Shown here: one piece after another, positions 1-8,476 of the stretch
Position numbering within the stretch: position 1 is the first letter of the stretch
How the letters are laid out: each line of letters starts with the position of its first letter
Assembly (NCBI RefSeq): GCF_023746615.1
Contig: NZ_CP082275.1
Coordinates: forward strand, 682,001 to 746,000
Source: Grimontia kaedaensis
GTDB lineage: Bacteria; Pseudomonadota; Gammaproteobacteria; Enterobacterales; Vibrionaceae
Length of the DNA: 64,000 nucleotides
Direction: 5' to 3'
Notes under the pieces: model-generated
Database searches by the model: none
What the model saw: the letters and a program-made list of their open reading frames with translations, nothing else
Told to the model about the DNA's origin: nothing
Translations under genes and position numbers: made by a program

Positions 1-108
1 GCCAGCTTGCAGGTGATGGTTAGCAATAAAGGTGGTAATCGCCTCGCGATCAGAAGGGAGCCCTAATTGCTGAAACAGGTTTTCTAGATTGTGGTTAAAC
101 ACTTCCAT
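1..108 (-). CDS. DUF2789 family protein, 3' end cut by window edge
   Basis: Only the first 36 codons are inside the window. The reading starts MEVFNHNLENLFQQLGLPSD, which I recognise as the N-terminus of the small DUF2789 family of marine gammaproteobacteria. No function is established for the family. The ATG is preceded by AGGAAAA at a normal distance, so the start is well supported. The gene diverges from the downstream csrB copy, and about 80 bp separate its start from the GacA-type box, so the two may share regulatory DNA. Confidence 0.75.
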   Translation of the reverse strand, partial: MEVFNHNLENLFQQLGLPSDREAITTFIANHHLQAG

Positions 109-190
109 TAATGTTTTCCTCCGTGGGCCCTAAAGCCTAAGTTATGTTTCGAAAGTATAGAGGCTCGTGTTTAAACCTGTCTCAATCGCT

Positions 191-208
191 TGTGAGATAT
201 CTCTTACA
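191..208 (+). promoter_or_regulatory. GacA/VarA (UvrY)-type box upstream of csrB copy 1
   Basis: TGTGAGATATCTCTTACA is an 18-bp imperfect palindrome matching the known GacA/UvrY upstream activating sequence (TGTAAG-N6-CTTACA). It ends 167 bp before the inferred RNA start at 375. Response regulators of the BarA/UvrY (VarS/VarA) system bind such sites to activate Csr RNA genes; binding here is inferred. Confidence 0.8.
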
Positions 209-340
209 AATTGGTAGGATTATCCTGTTTTCTCACGAGAAAATGTCTTTTTCTTTTCTATTAATATTATTAAAAACAAGGGTTTATTTTTTTCTTTTTG
301 CTGAGAGACTAAAATTGTGACTGCAATCCGGCTTGGGTGG

Positions 341-369
341 GTTGTTTAGGATGATGGTTCGCGTAATCT
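341..369 (+). promoter_or_regulatory. csrB copy 1 promoter
   Basis: A weak -35 (GTTGTT, 341-346), a 17-bp spacer and a -10 TAATCT (364-369) lie just before the RNA start. The same three elements recur in the second copy although most of the flanking DNA differs. A weak -35 is consistent with dependence on the upstream activator. Confidence 0.55.
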
Positions 370-374
370 TTGCG

Positions 375-799
375 GTGTCAGAAGGACACTGACACACGGA
401 ACAGGAACTAAAGCCACGGAACTTGGCATCTCAGGAAGAGCAGGTGATGCAAGGATTGTGTTACCAGCAAGGAAAGCGGATTAGGAATACGGAAGGAACC
501 GTACAGTAAACAGGACGTTTGCTGGTCAGGAAGACACTTAGGACAACCCGGGATTTGGGGGCTTAAGGAATCACTTCAGGACGAAGTAAAGGACACCCTC
601 AGGATGAGGATGAGAGTCGAGACTGGGAAAGCTCGATGGGTCAAGGTAAGACCGAAGGACACCTCCAGGAAGGAGAGATAAGGATAACGCTGAAGGAATC
701 AGCTACTGATCAAGGATTGATGCAGGGAGCAAATTTCGTAGCCGGATAGCTGCAAGTAAGACCTTAAGGGCGCGACGAAAGTCGCGCCCGTTCTTTTTT
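375..799 (+). ncRNA. csrB: CsrB-family small RNA, copy 1
   Basis: This non-coding transcript of about 425 nt carries about 29 GGA trinucleotides, many as AGGA or CAGGA, the binding motif of the translational regulator CsrA/RsmA. Its 5' end folds into a hairpin (GTGTCA ... TGACAC) showing AGGA in the loop, and its 3' end is a strong intrinsic terminator. These are the hallmarks of CsrB/CsrC RNAs, which sequester CsrA. The neighbourhood supports the call: yqcC and truC lie near csrB in E. coli as well. No reading frame of any credibility crosses it. The 5' end is inferred from the -10 position. Confidence 0.92.
768..799 (+). terminator. Intrinsic terminator of csrB copy 1
   Basis: GGGCGCGAC / GTCGCGCCC stem (768-776 with 781-789) with a GAAA loop, followed by a T-rich run. 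Confidence 0.92.
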
Positions 800-983
800 G
801 TGCGTTTATAAAATGCCAGACGAGAAAACCTTGCCATGTTCCTACCTCAGAATCTTCTTCTCTTTTCTCTTCTTGTTCGTGACTTTGACTACATCCTGAT
901 GACAATCTAGAGATATATACTGATCTTTCTCAATTAACCTTTACAGAACAGCATGTTTATTCCGTGGTGATGACTTACAAGCT

Positions 984-1001
984 TGTGAGAGATCTCTTAC
1001 A
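984..1001 (+). promoter_or_regulatory. GacA/VarA (UvrY)-type box upstream of csrB copy 2
   Basis: TGTGAGAGATCTCTTACA is nearly a perfect 18-bp palindrome of the GacA/UvrY type. It ends 167 bp before the inferred start of the second RNA, exactly the distance seen at copy 1. Confidence 0.82.
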
Positions 1002-1133
1002 AAGGCGTGGGAATACACTGTTTTAAAGTGAGATTTCCAGAAAGTTCAATTTTTTAATTCTATAAAAAACAAAGAGATAGAGATATCACGCCTGACTCTG
1101 TATAAAAGTGTGAGTTTAATCACCTTGGAGTTG

Positions 1134-1162
1134 GTTGTTTTGGAAATTGGTTCGCGTAATCT
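1134..1162 (+). promoter_or_regulatory. csrB copy 2 promoter
   Basis: GTTGTT (1134-1139), 17-bp spacer, TAATCT (1157-1162): the same elements and spacing as copy 1. Confidence 0.55.
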
Positions 1163-1167
1163 TTGCG

Positions 1168-1591
1168 GTGTCGGAAGGATGCTGACACACGGAACAGGAA
1201 CTAAAGCCACGGAACTTGGCAGCTCAGGAAGAGCAGGTGATGCAAGGATTGTGTTACCAGCAAGGAAAGCGGATTAGGGACACGGAAGGAACCGTACAGT
1301 AAACAGGAAGTTTGCTGGTCAGGAAGACACTTAGGACAACCCGGGATTGGGGGCTTAAGGAATCACTTCAGGACGAAGTAAAGGACACCCTCAGGATGAG
1401 GATGAGAGTCGAGACTGGGAAAGCTCGATGGGTCAAGGTGAGACCGAAGGACACCTCCAGGAAGGAGAGATAAGGATAACGCTGAAGGAATCAGCTACTG
1501 ATCAAGGATTGATGCAGGGAGCAAATTTCGTAGCCGGATAGCTGCAAGTAAGACCTTAAGGGCGCGACGAAAGTCGCGCCCGTTCTTTTTT
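1168..1591 (+). ncRNA. csrB2: CsrB-family small RNA, copy 2
   Basis: This second CsrB-type RNA is about 424 nt long and nearly identical to the copy at 375. It has about 30 GGA motifs, the same 5' hairpin with an exposed AGGA, and the same terminator. Several Vibrionaceae carry two to four Csr RNA genes, so redundancy is known; having two almost identical genes head-to-tail is less usual to my knowledge. It points towards the DUF3301/DUF3549 pair, whose last codon is about 24 bp beyond the terminator on the opposite strand. Confidence 0.92.
1560..1591 (+). terminator. Intrinsic terminator of csrB copy 2
   Basis: Same stem as copy 1 with a GAAA loop and T run. The stem is symmetric, so it could also slow transcripts arriving from the DUF3301 side, although that strand lacks a good T tract. 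Confidence 0.9.
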
Positions 1592-1614
1592 GTGCGTTTG
1601 GAAAACGAAAAAGA

Positions 1615-1923
1615 TTACTCCTCCAACACCGGATACGCTGGCATATAAATCTCTTTGATTCGCATCCCTTTCATCACGGCATAGCCCTGATAGCAATCCA
1701 AACCATTCACTGAAAACTCGAAGTAGTAGCGGGTTTGAATATCCAATGGCCCTTTTGGCCAACCAAAGGAATGACTGCCCCGCGCAATTGAAATCAACTG
1801 CACGTTAGTTTGCTGGCATCGACGGACGATATAGTTTTTCGCCAGTTCACTCTGCCGACGTTGTTGCCAGAACAAGCTGGCAACGATAGCGATAAGTAAT
1901 ATCCAAAACAGATCTGCCATCAT
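1615..1923 (-). CDS. DUF3301 family membrane-anchored protein
   Basis: This protein of 102 aa has one N-terminal hydrophobic segment (about residues 4-20) followed by a soluble part with Arg/Gln-rich sequence, and I recognise it as DUF3301. The family has no established function. An AAGG six bases before the first ATG, located in the end of the upstream DUF3549 gene, supports this start. The two genes are separated by one base and almost certainly form one transcript. It converges on csrB copy 2. Confidence 0.82.
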   Translation of the reverse strand: MMADLFWILLIAIVASLFWQQRRQSELAKNYIVRRCQQTNVQLISIARGSHSFGWPKGPLDIQTRYYFEFSVNGLDCYQGYAVMKGMRIKEIYMPAYPVLEE

Positions 1924-1924
1924 T

Positions 1925-2962
1925 TTAAGCCTTCACGGATTGCTGGAGCTGCTTCACGGCATCAAGTAAAGCTGACGATGCGGAGCCGTGCAGTAGAGCT
2001 AATACCTGTGGACGAAGTGCTGGGATCATCACTAGATCTGCCACCATCTGCTGAAAGAAGGGCTGATCTTTTTGATCAGCAACGGCGACAAGAAAGGCGT
2101 CTAACAGCGATTCATTCGATAATGCCTGCCAGCAACGCCCTGCAATCGCAATCAACATTTCGCGATGACGAAGCTCTTCGGTTTCCAGCATACTTTCAAC
2201 GATACGGCGCACGACGTCCGGTTTCGCACCAGCCAATGCCCGTACATGGGCGGTGAGAAGGAAGAGATCGGTTTCGTCACCAGACAGCATGGTCTGAATT
2301 TCTTCTTCAAGGCGATTTGCCAGTGACTCCGGGATATCGCAATGTTCCAGGCAGCCAAGCAGCGCGTATTTAGGTGGCTGTGGCATGTTAGATAAAGCCT
2401 TACGCAATAGCGTTAGATTATTGTGTTTGTCCATGCGCGCACAAAGATCGGCGATTCCCTGAAGGCCAACGCCTTGCCACTCTTCCCAGCCAAGCTCGCC
2501 GGAGGCGTAATGCTGGGCATGGTCATAATACTGACTGGCAGGCTGGTTCAGCTTAGCGGTGAGGAAAGCATGGAATATGGCTTTCTTGTCATCTTGTGGA
2601 TTAAAGGTGTAAGGATTGGCAGCAAGCTTTTCCTGTTCTTCTTCCGTCGGTGTTTTATCCAGTGTGGCTCCCATGGCTTGCGCCACATATTGGATGAAAT
2701 CACCAAGTGCTGCCTGATTGAGAAGGCCACGTTCATCCAAAGGCATTTTTAAAAACCAAATCCAAGGAGCTTGATTTGGTTGCCAGAAAGCGATGCCGAT
2801 TTGCGCATGTTGCTGCGCAGGGAAAGGGTAGGCAATGCGGTTTTCTTCAATCGCCACAAAATCTTTATTACTGATTGACGTGACACGTCGGCTGAGATCG
2901 AATACCAGAAATTCGCAGTTTGCCTGACTCAGTATGGCGTTTAGAGAGAGCGTATTTTCCAT
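1925..2962 (-). CDS. DUF3549 family protein
   Basis: This soluble protein of 345 aa has no signal peptide. I recognise its N-terminal part (LSQANCEFLVFDLSRRVT) and the helical, HEAT-like C-terminal half as DUF3549, a family found in Vibrionaceae and relatives, usually beside DUF3301 and near yqcC-truC. No catalytic motif can be seen. It is first in the DUF3549-DUF3301 pair and diverges from yqcC across a 230-bp spacer that should hold both promoters. Confidence 0.85.
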   Translation of the reverse strand: MENTLSLNAILSQANCEFLVFDLSRRVTSISNKDFVAIEENRIAYPFPAQQHAQIGIAFWQPNQAPWIWFLKMPLDERGLLNQAALGDFIQYVAQAMGATLDKTPTEEEQEKLAANPYTFNPQDDKKAIFHAFLTAKLNQPASQYYDHAQHYASGELGWEEWQGVGLQGIADLCARMDKHNNLTLLRKALSNMPQPPKYALLGCLEHCDIPESLANRLEEEIQTMLSGDETDLFLLTAHVRALAGAKPDVVRRIVESMLETEELRHREMLIAIAGRCWQALSNESLLDAFLVAVADQKDQPFFQQMVADLVMIPALRPQVLALLHGSASSALLDAVKQLQQSVKA

Positions 2963-3192
2963 GATGACTTCTAATTCGTGTTGCCTTCATTGGCGGAGAG
3001 TGAAACTGTGTTGAGTTTACCATTCTCGCGCCTGTTGGTGGCGAGGGATTCGTAACAGCGCTTTTCACTGAATGCTTACTAAACGATGAGAATGTGGATT
3101 TCAGATCGTTCGGTATTGATTAATGATATGCTTGCGCCAGTTAGAGATTTCAACCCATTGGACGCAAAAGCGGTTAAAAGAGAGCAATTTCT

Positions 3193-3513
3193 ATGAGCAA
3201 ACACGAAAAAGTCGGTACCTTGCTGTTGGCACTCAAAGACACGCTAGCAGCGCATGGTCATTGGCAAAGTGAGCCTCCCTCGAGCGAGGCTCTCTCAAGT
3301 GTCCAGCCTTTCGCGGTTGATACTTTGAGTTGTGCTGAATGGCTGCAATGGATTTTTATCCCCAAAATGGCGTTCCTGTTGCAACAAGGCCAGCCTTTGC
3401 CTGAGTCATTCTCTATCGCTCCTTATGTGGAGGAAGCCATGCGTGGTCAGGAAGGGCATGCTGACATTACTCGTGTTTCGATGGACATTGATGCTCTGTT
3501 TACACCGCAATAA
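3193..3513 (+). CDS. yqcC: YqcC family protein
   Basis: This 106-aa protein contains the family signature around WLQWIFIPKMAFLL, typical of YqcC (DUF446). The function is unknown; a four-helix-bundle fold has been reported for the family. It sits directly before truC with an 11-bp gap, as in E. coli, so the two are probably co-transcribed. The ATG is preceded by a weak AGAG element at the proper distance. Confidence 0.88.
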   Translation: MSKHEKVGTLLLALKDTLAAHGHWQSEPPSSEALSSVQPFAVDTLSCAEWLQWIFIPKMAFLLQQGQPLPESFSIAPYVEEAMRGQEGHADITRVSMDIDALFTPQ

Positions 3514-3524
3514 CTGCTTTTAAG

Positions 3525-4256
3525 ATGCAAACTGAACTAGAAATAATTTATCGCGATGAGTGGCTGATCGCCGTCAACAAGCCTTCAGGTATGTTGGTAC
3601 ATCGCTCTTGGCTCGACAAAGGCGAAACCCGCTTTGTCATGCAAACCCTGCGGGACCAAATTGGTCAGCATGTTTTTCCACTTCACCGATTGGACCGCCC
3701 AACCTCTGGTGTTTTACTTTTCGCGCTGTCCTCCGATATAGCTTCACAAATGATGCCAAAGTTTGCCGGGCGCGATATTCACAAAACCTATCATGCGGTT
3801 GTTCGTGGCTGGATCAAAGAGGGCGCAACACTGGATTATCCGCTCAAAGAAGAACTGGATAAGGTGGCTGACAAATTCTCCAATGCTGAGCCTGAAGCCA
3901 AAGAGGCGCTGACTGAGTACCAACCGGTTGCTCATGCCGAATTACCGATCCCTATGGGGCGCTACCAAAGCTGCCGTTACACGCTGGTGGAAATGAAACC
4001 GCATACCGGACGCAAGCATCAGCTACGCCGTCATATGCACCACTTGAGTCATCATATTGTGGGTGATGTAAATCATGGTGATGGCAGGCACAATCGCCTG
4101 TTTCGTCAGGAATTTGAATGTCACCAACTGTTGCTTCATGCGTCACGCACGGAATTTCGGCATCCGGTAACGGGCGAAAACCTGGTAATTGAGGCCAATG
4201 TAGATGATGTTTGGCGACGGGTATTGGAAGGCTTGGGCTGGGGCAAAGTGTTCTGA
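3525..4256 (+). CDS. truC: tRNA pseudouridine(65) synthase TruC
   Basis: TruC isomerises uridine 65 in the T-stem of tRNA-Ile and tRNA-Asp. The protein is 243 aa, close to the E. coli length, and belongs to the RluA family: the motif HRLDRPTSGVLLFA (about 54-67) includes the catalytic Asp57, and GRKHQLRRH occurs near residue 162. It has no S4 domain, as expected for TruC. It is the second gene after yqcC and is followed by a strong terminator. Confidence 0.94.
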   Translation: MQTELEIIYRDEWLIAVNKPSGMLVHRSWLDKGETRFVMQTLRDQIGQHVFPLHRLDRPTSGVLLFALSSDIASQMMPKFAGRDIHKTYHAVVRGWIKEGATLDYPLKEELDKVADKFSNAEPEAKEALTEYQPVAHAELPIPMGRYQSCRYTLVEMKPHTGRKHQLRRHMHHLSHHIVGDVNHGDGRHNRLFRQEFECHQLLLHASRTEFRHPVTGENLVIEANVDDVWRRVLEGLGWGKVF

Positions 4257-4265
4257 GGAAGAGCG

Positions 4266-4299
4266 GGTCTCAGGATCCCAGATCCTGAGACCTTTTTTC
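4266..4299 (+). terminator. Intrinsic terminator after truC
   Basis: Twelve-base-pair perfect stem GGTCTCAGGATC / GATCCTGAGACC with a 3-base loop and a run of six T. Confidence 0.92.
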
Positions 4300-4676
4300 T
4301 ATAGTTTTTCCAGATCGGCTTCGATCTCTGCGATCTTGCTGGCAACCACTTTTTCCAGATGGCGAAGGTCACGAAGGATCTTCTTCTTGGTGTCTTGCTC
4401 GCTTTGTTCTTGGCGAACGATCTTATCCAGCTCATCAACCACCAATGACAAGCTGCGGTTGATCTCTGTGACTTCGCGGAAGCGACCGCTACCACTGTCG
4501 ACGACGACATTCTTGCGTTGGCGTGGGTATTTGAACTTCACACTTTTAGCAAACAATTCACCTTTAGCTTTGTGAAAGTAAATCTTCAGCGTGTCTGAAT
4601 TAGCTTCCTGACGCAGGGTGTAACGTTCGATGTTCTCTGGATTTTCGATACCGATGTTTTGCAGGTTCTGATACAT
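4299..4676 (-). CDS. yaeH: DUF3461 / UPF0325 family protein YaeH
   Basis: The 125-aa protein matches E. coli YaeH along its whole length: ERYTLRQEANSDTLKIYF near the N-terminus, KSVKFKYPRQRK in the middle and LRDLRHLEKVVASKI near the end. The second half is strongly helical and charged (predicted coiled coil). No function is established. It lies downstream of glnD on the same strand with a 168-bp gap, so it probably has its own promoter. Its stop codon touches the terminator of the convergent truC. Confidence 0.9.
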   Translation of the reverse strand: MYQNLQNIGIENPENIERYTLRQEANSDTLKIYFHKAKGELFAKSVKFKYPRQRKNVVVDSGSGRFREVTEINRSLSLVVDELDKIVRQEQSEQDTKKKILRDLRHLEKVVASKIAEIEADLEKL

Positions 4677-4844
4677 AAACTACCCCTCTATTTCGTCAGA
4701 TCAGACTACAGTTTCAATCACTTACTGCTCACTTTAGCAGCATCCTTTCTCTAGCCCCAACTACCGATATGATCAATGTCTGAGACTTGTGGTCAAGATC
4801 GCCCAACATGCTGACTGAGCGAAATTATCTAGTTTTTTATTCCA

Positions 4845-7466
4845 TTAACTCGCGTCATTTAAGGCATCAAATAATGCCTCTCTGAGCGTTTTCTGGACTT
4901 CATCTGATAAGGCCTGTCGTTCACCGTCAGTGACGATGAAAAAGTCTTCAGCACGTTCACCAATGGTGGTGATTTTTGCAGCCTGCAAGGAAACGCCTTC
5001 GCGGGCAAATACCGCTCCCACCCGTGCCAATAATCCTGGAGTATCCAGCGCGACCAACTCAAGTAATGTGCGACGTCCTGTGCGGGTTGGGAGGAAAGAG
5101 ACCTGTGTTTTCACATTAAAGGCCATCAGCTTACGTGAAGCACGTTTGACCGGAATGGTAATCGGCCCGTCCTGAATGAGCGCCAGTGTGACACCTTCGC
5201 GGATTTTTTCATGGCGATCGGATTGTATGGCTTCGTTGTGTGAGTCCAGCACCATGAAAGTATCCAGCGCAAAACCATCTTTACTGGTCATGATCTGCGC
5301 ATCGTGAACGCTGAGGTTTTTCTTATCAAGTGCGGCCACCACTCGGGCAAACAGGCTTGGTCTGTCCTTGCTATAAACGAAAATCTCTGTACCGCCGCGG
5401 GTGGCATTCTTGCTCACCAGCACTAAAGGTTCATCACCTTCGTGGCTGAGGATATACTCGCTGTGCCAGGCAATTTGTTTGTGGGTATGGCGCAAGAAGT
5501 AATCTGCTTTAAAACGTTGCCAAAGTAGTTCAATTTCGCGTGGCGTGTGTCCGTTTTTCCGCAGTAGCGCCGATGCGAGATGTTGGTTGTGACGAATGCG
5601 TTCACGGATGTCTGGCGGATTTTCCAATCCGCGGCGCAGCGCTTTCTGGGTGGAGTAGTACAGCTCCGCTAAAAGAGTGCGCTTCCAACTATTCCAAAGC
5701 TCTGGGTTGGTGGCGTTGATGTCGGCCACCGTCAGACAAATCAGGTAGTCGAGACGCTCTTCATCACGTACCTTTTGCGCAAATTCGGTGATAACTTCCG
5801 GATCATAAATATCACGGCGTTGAGCGGTAACAGACATCAGGAGGTGGTTACCGACCAGCCAGCTGACAAGGTTCGCCTCTGGACGAGAGAATCCGTGGTC
5901 AATACAGAAAGTATATGCTTCTCCTGCACCAATCTCTGAGTGGTCGCCACCGCGGCCTTTACCGATGTCATGGAAAATCGCTGCGAGCAGCAAAAGCTCA
6001 GGCTTGGCGAGGCGAGGGTATACGTCGCAACATATAGGATGTTTCTCGCGGTTTTCCTCGTAGCTATAGCCATTGATGTGCTTGAGCAGACGGATGGTGT
6101 GTTCGTCCACGGTGTAGGCGTGAAAGAGGTCAAATTGCATTTGGCCGACAATCTGACTCCATTGTGGTAAATACGCAGATAACACGCCGTGTTTGTGCAT
6201 CAAGGGAAAGGCTTTGTGTAGCGCATTTGGGTGCCGGGTCAGCGAAATGAATTTCTCTTTCGCTTCTGGCACGTCGCACAGAAAACGGTTCAAACGACGG
6301 CGAGCGGTGCGAAGCTGTCTGAGTGTCGGTGCTGAAATCGATTCAATCGACTTGTCATTGGCAATGTGTAGGAACATATCAATGATGGTGTCAGGACGTG
6401 CCTGGAACAATGCAGGCTTGCGCGCTTCAATCTGACGGCCATGACGTTGGAAGTCATCGCTCAACACTTCAATGGTTTTACTGTCGGGCTCGTTTTCAAT
6501 TGCCTGTGCAAACAGACGGATCAGCATTTTATTGAGCTCAGAGACTCTTCCCAATGTGCGGTAGAAGTCTTTCATCATTAGCTCGATGCCACGGTTTCCT
6601 TCACCTTGGTAACCGAGAGTTTCAGCAACAGATGGCTGATGAGCGAAAGTCAGGCGGTTATCGTAGCGACGAAGCTCAAGGTGAAGGGCGAAGCGGATGC
6701 GCCAAAGCATGGTCTGACATTCATCCAGTTCCCGGAATTCAGCATCGGTTAGAAAACCGTACTTACTCATTTCACGCAGGCTGGTGGCACCGAAGTGACG
6801 GCGGGCAATCCAGCTTAAGGTGTGAATATCACGAAGGCCACCTGGACTCGATTTGATGTCTGGCTCCAGATTGTAGGCTGTGTCGTGGTATCGAGCATGA
6901 CGTTCTTTTTGCTCTTTGACTTTGGCTTTGAAAAACCTTTCACTCGGCCAGAATTGCTCTGAATGAATACGGTTTTTCAGTTCATGGAAGATTCTCTCAC
7001 TGCCACATAATAAACGGGCTTCTTGCAGGTTGGTGGCAACAGTCAAATCGTCTAGCCCTACATCCATACACTCAGAAAGGGTGCGTACAGAATGGCCGAC
7101 TTCCAGTTTTAAATCCCATAGCAGAGTAACGAATTCACTAAGGCGCGCTTGATAGCTTTTATCTACGCCATTTTCAGAGAGAATCAAAAGGTCGATATCA
7201 GAAAGAGGGTGAAGCTCTCTGCGTCCGTAACCGCCAACGGCAATCAGTGATAGGTTTGGATGATGGTGGAATTCAAAATGTTGCCACAGCCTTTCGAGTA
7301 CGGCATCAATGTAATCAGAGCGCTGGTATACCAAATCTGTCACAGATGCTCGGTCGAGAAACTCTGTCTTCTGTTGGTCGGCAAACAGTGCTAGCTGATT
7401 TTTGAGCTCGGTTAGATTGAGCTGCTCAGCAGTCAGTTCATTGGGCGAGAGCAAAACGTCGTTCAT
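4845..7466 (-). CDS. glnD: Bifunctional uridylyltransferase / uridylyl-removing enzyme GlnD
   Basis: GlnD senses glutamine and uridylylates or deuridylylates the PII proteins, so setting glutamine synthetase activity and NtrBC signalling. The 873-aa protein shows the nucleotidyltransferase motif GGYGRRELHPLSDIDLL (78-94, metal-binding Asp90 and Asp92), an HD phosphohydrolase motif (FHDIGKG, about residue 500) that removes UMP, and two C-terminal ACT domains (starting around GTEIFVYSKDRPSLF and LLELVALDTPGLLARV) that bind glutamine. I chose the internal ATG (MNDVLLSPNE) because AAGGAAG precedes it and the family begins there; a longer in-frame start exists 90 bp upstream inside the glnD-map gap. 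It follows map with a 52-bp gap. Confidence 0.96.
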   Translation of the reverse strand: MNDVLLSPNELTAEQLNLTELKNQLALFADQQKTEFLDRASVTDLVYQRSDYIDAVLERLWQHFEFHHHPNLSLIAVGGYGRRELHPLSDIDLLILSENGVDKSYQARLSEFVTLLWDLKLEVGHSVRTLSECMDVGLDDLTVATNLQEARLLCGSERIFHELKNRIHSEQFWPSERFFKAKVKEQKERHARYHDTAYNLEPDIKSSPGGLRDIHTLSWIARRHFGATSLREMSKYGFLTDAEFRELDECQTMLWRIRFALHLELRRYDNRLTFAHQPSVAETLGYQGEGNRGIELMMKDFYRTLGRVSELNKMLIRLFAQAIENEPDSKTIEVLSDDFQRHGRQIEARKPALFQARPDTIIDMFLHIANDKSIESISAPTLRQLRTARRRLNRFLCDVPEAKEKFISLTRHPNALHKAFPLMHKHGVLSAYLPQWSQIVGQMQFDLFHAYTVDEHTIRLLKHINGYSYEENREKHPICCDVYPRLAKPELLLLAAIFHDIGKGRGGDHSEIGAGEAYTFCIDHGFSRPEANLVSWLVGNHLLMSVTAQRRDIYDPEVITEFAQKVRDEERLDYLICLTVADINATNPELWNSWKRTLLAELYYSTQKALRRGLENPPDIRERIRHNQHLASALLRKNGHTPREIELLWQRFKADYFLRHTHKQIAWHSEYILSHEGDEPLVLVSKNATRGGTEIFVYSKDRPSLFARVVAALDKKNLSVHDAQIMTSKDGFALDTFMVLDSHNEAIQSDRHEKIREGVTLALIQDGPITIPVKRASRKLMAFNVKTQVSFLPTRTGRRTLLELVALDTPGLLARVGAVFAREGVSLQAAKITTIGERAEDFFIVTDGERQALSDEVQKTLREALFDALNDAS

Positions 7467-7518
7467 TGTCTTCCTTGATAAAAAAAGTCGGCACATTGGC
7501 CGACTCTTATTTTTCATA

Positions 7519-8316
7519 TTATGCGTTGTTAAGAATGCGTGGCAGTTTTTCCTCACTGCGCAAGGTCAGGATTTCACAACCCGTCTCTGTCACCAAAATG
7601 GTGTGTTCCCATTGCGCCGATTTCTTGCCATCAACGGTGTATACCGTCCAGCCGTCGTCGTCGTCCAATAGTGTGCCAAATTTGCCCGCATTGATCATTG
7701 GCTCAATGGTAAAGCACATACCCGCTTTGATGACGGTACGGTCACTGTTCTTGTAATGCACCACTTGTGGCTCTTCATGAAACTCAGCACCAATACCGTG
7801 GCCGCAGTAGTCTTTTACGATTGAGTAGCGGCGAGGGCGGCTTTTAATGAACTTTTGGATTTCAGTCCCGATGTCACCAATGCGCGCACCAGGTTTCACT
7901 TTTTTCAGTGCTTGGTAAAGGCTTTCCTGAGCAGCGTGGCAAAGTGCTTTGTCTTCTGCAGAAACGTCACCCACCAGGAACATCTTAGAAGTGTCGCCAT
8001 GGTAACCGTCTTTAATAACAGTGATGTCGATATTGATGACATCGCCATCTTTCAACACGTCAGTCTTGTTCGGGATGCCGTGACAAACAACGTGGTTGAT
8101 TGATGTACAGATTGACTTTGGAAAGCCATGGTAGTTGAGCGGTGCTGGGATCGCTTGCTGTGTCTCTGTGATGTATTTGTGGCAAATATCATCCAGTTCT
8201 TCAGTCGTCACACCCGCTTTCACGTGCGGTTCGATCATCTCAAGCACTTCTGCCGCAAGGCGACCGGCCTCACGCATTTTTTCGATTTCTTCAGCCGATT
8301 TAATAGTGGCGCTCAT
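7519..8316 (-). CDS. map: Type I methionine aminopeptidase
   Basis: Map removes the initiator methionine from nascent proteins. The 265-aa protein carries the metal-ligand set of type I enzymes: INIDITVIKDGYHGD (two Asp ligands), GHGIGAEFHEEP (His), IEPMIN (Glu) and QWEHTILV (Glu). There is no N-terminal SH3 or zinc-finger extension, as is usual in proteobacteria. It diverges from rpsB, the arrangement found in E. coli, and is followed by glnD on the same strand. Confidence 0.96.
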   Translation of the reverse strand: MSATIKSAEEIEKMREAGRLAAEVLEMIEPHVKAGVTTEELDDICHKYITETQQAIPAPLNYHGFPKSICTSINHVVCHGIPNKTDVLKDGDVINIDITVIKDGYHGDTSKMFLVGDVSAEDKALCHAAQESLYQALKKVKPGARIGDIGTEIQKFIKSRPRRYSIVKDYCGHGIGAEFHEEPQVVHYKNSDRTVIKAGMCFTIEPMINAGKFGTLLDDDDGWTVYTVDGKKSAQWEHTILVTETGCEILTLRSEEKLPRILNNA

Positions 8317-8441
8317 TGCTTTCTCTCAGTTGGCTCCCTTATGTGATACATCAAGGGAGGAATTGACTGCTATTACTACATATTATCAATCGCATCGCCA
8401 TGTGGAAACCTTACCCGGCGACTCACTGACTTTTTTATGCT

Positions 8442-8470
8442 GGATTCTAAGGCACTTTTTATGGTATAAA
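8442..8470 (+). promoter_or_regulatory. rpsB-tsf promoter
   Basis: The -10 TATAAA (8465-8470) is followed at once by the GC-rich discriminator GCGCGCC, typical of promoters under stringent (ppGpp/DksA) control. The -35 is poor (around 8442-8447). The inferred start at about 8477 gives a leader of 162 nt. Confidence 0.6.
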
Positions 8471-8476
8471 GCGCGC

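Larger units (their letters stand above)
355..1599 (+). repeat. Direct repeat pair enclosing the two csrB genes (355-807 and 1148-1599)
   Basis: Two direct copies of about 450 bp start at the shared TGGTTCGCGTAATC around the -10 and run to TGTGCGTTT past the terminator. They differ at only a handful of bases and one single-base length change in a run of T (near 555 and 1347). The DNA between them (808-1147) is not similar to the DNA upstream of copy 1 apart from the activator box and the -35 region. No transposase or target-site duplication is visible, so this looks like a tandem gene duplication rather than a mobile element. Confidence 0.9.

Noticed and set aside
355..1599. Many short GGA repeats, considered as a CRISPR or minisatellite array
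   Set aside because: The spacing is irregular, there is no constant repeat unit or spacer length, and the hairpins plus terminators explain the pattern as CsrA-binding RNAs.
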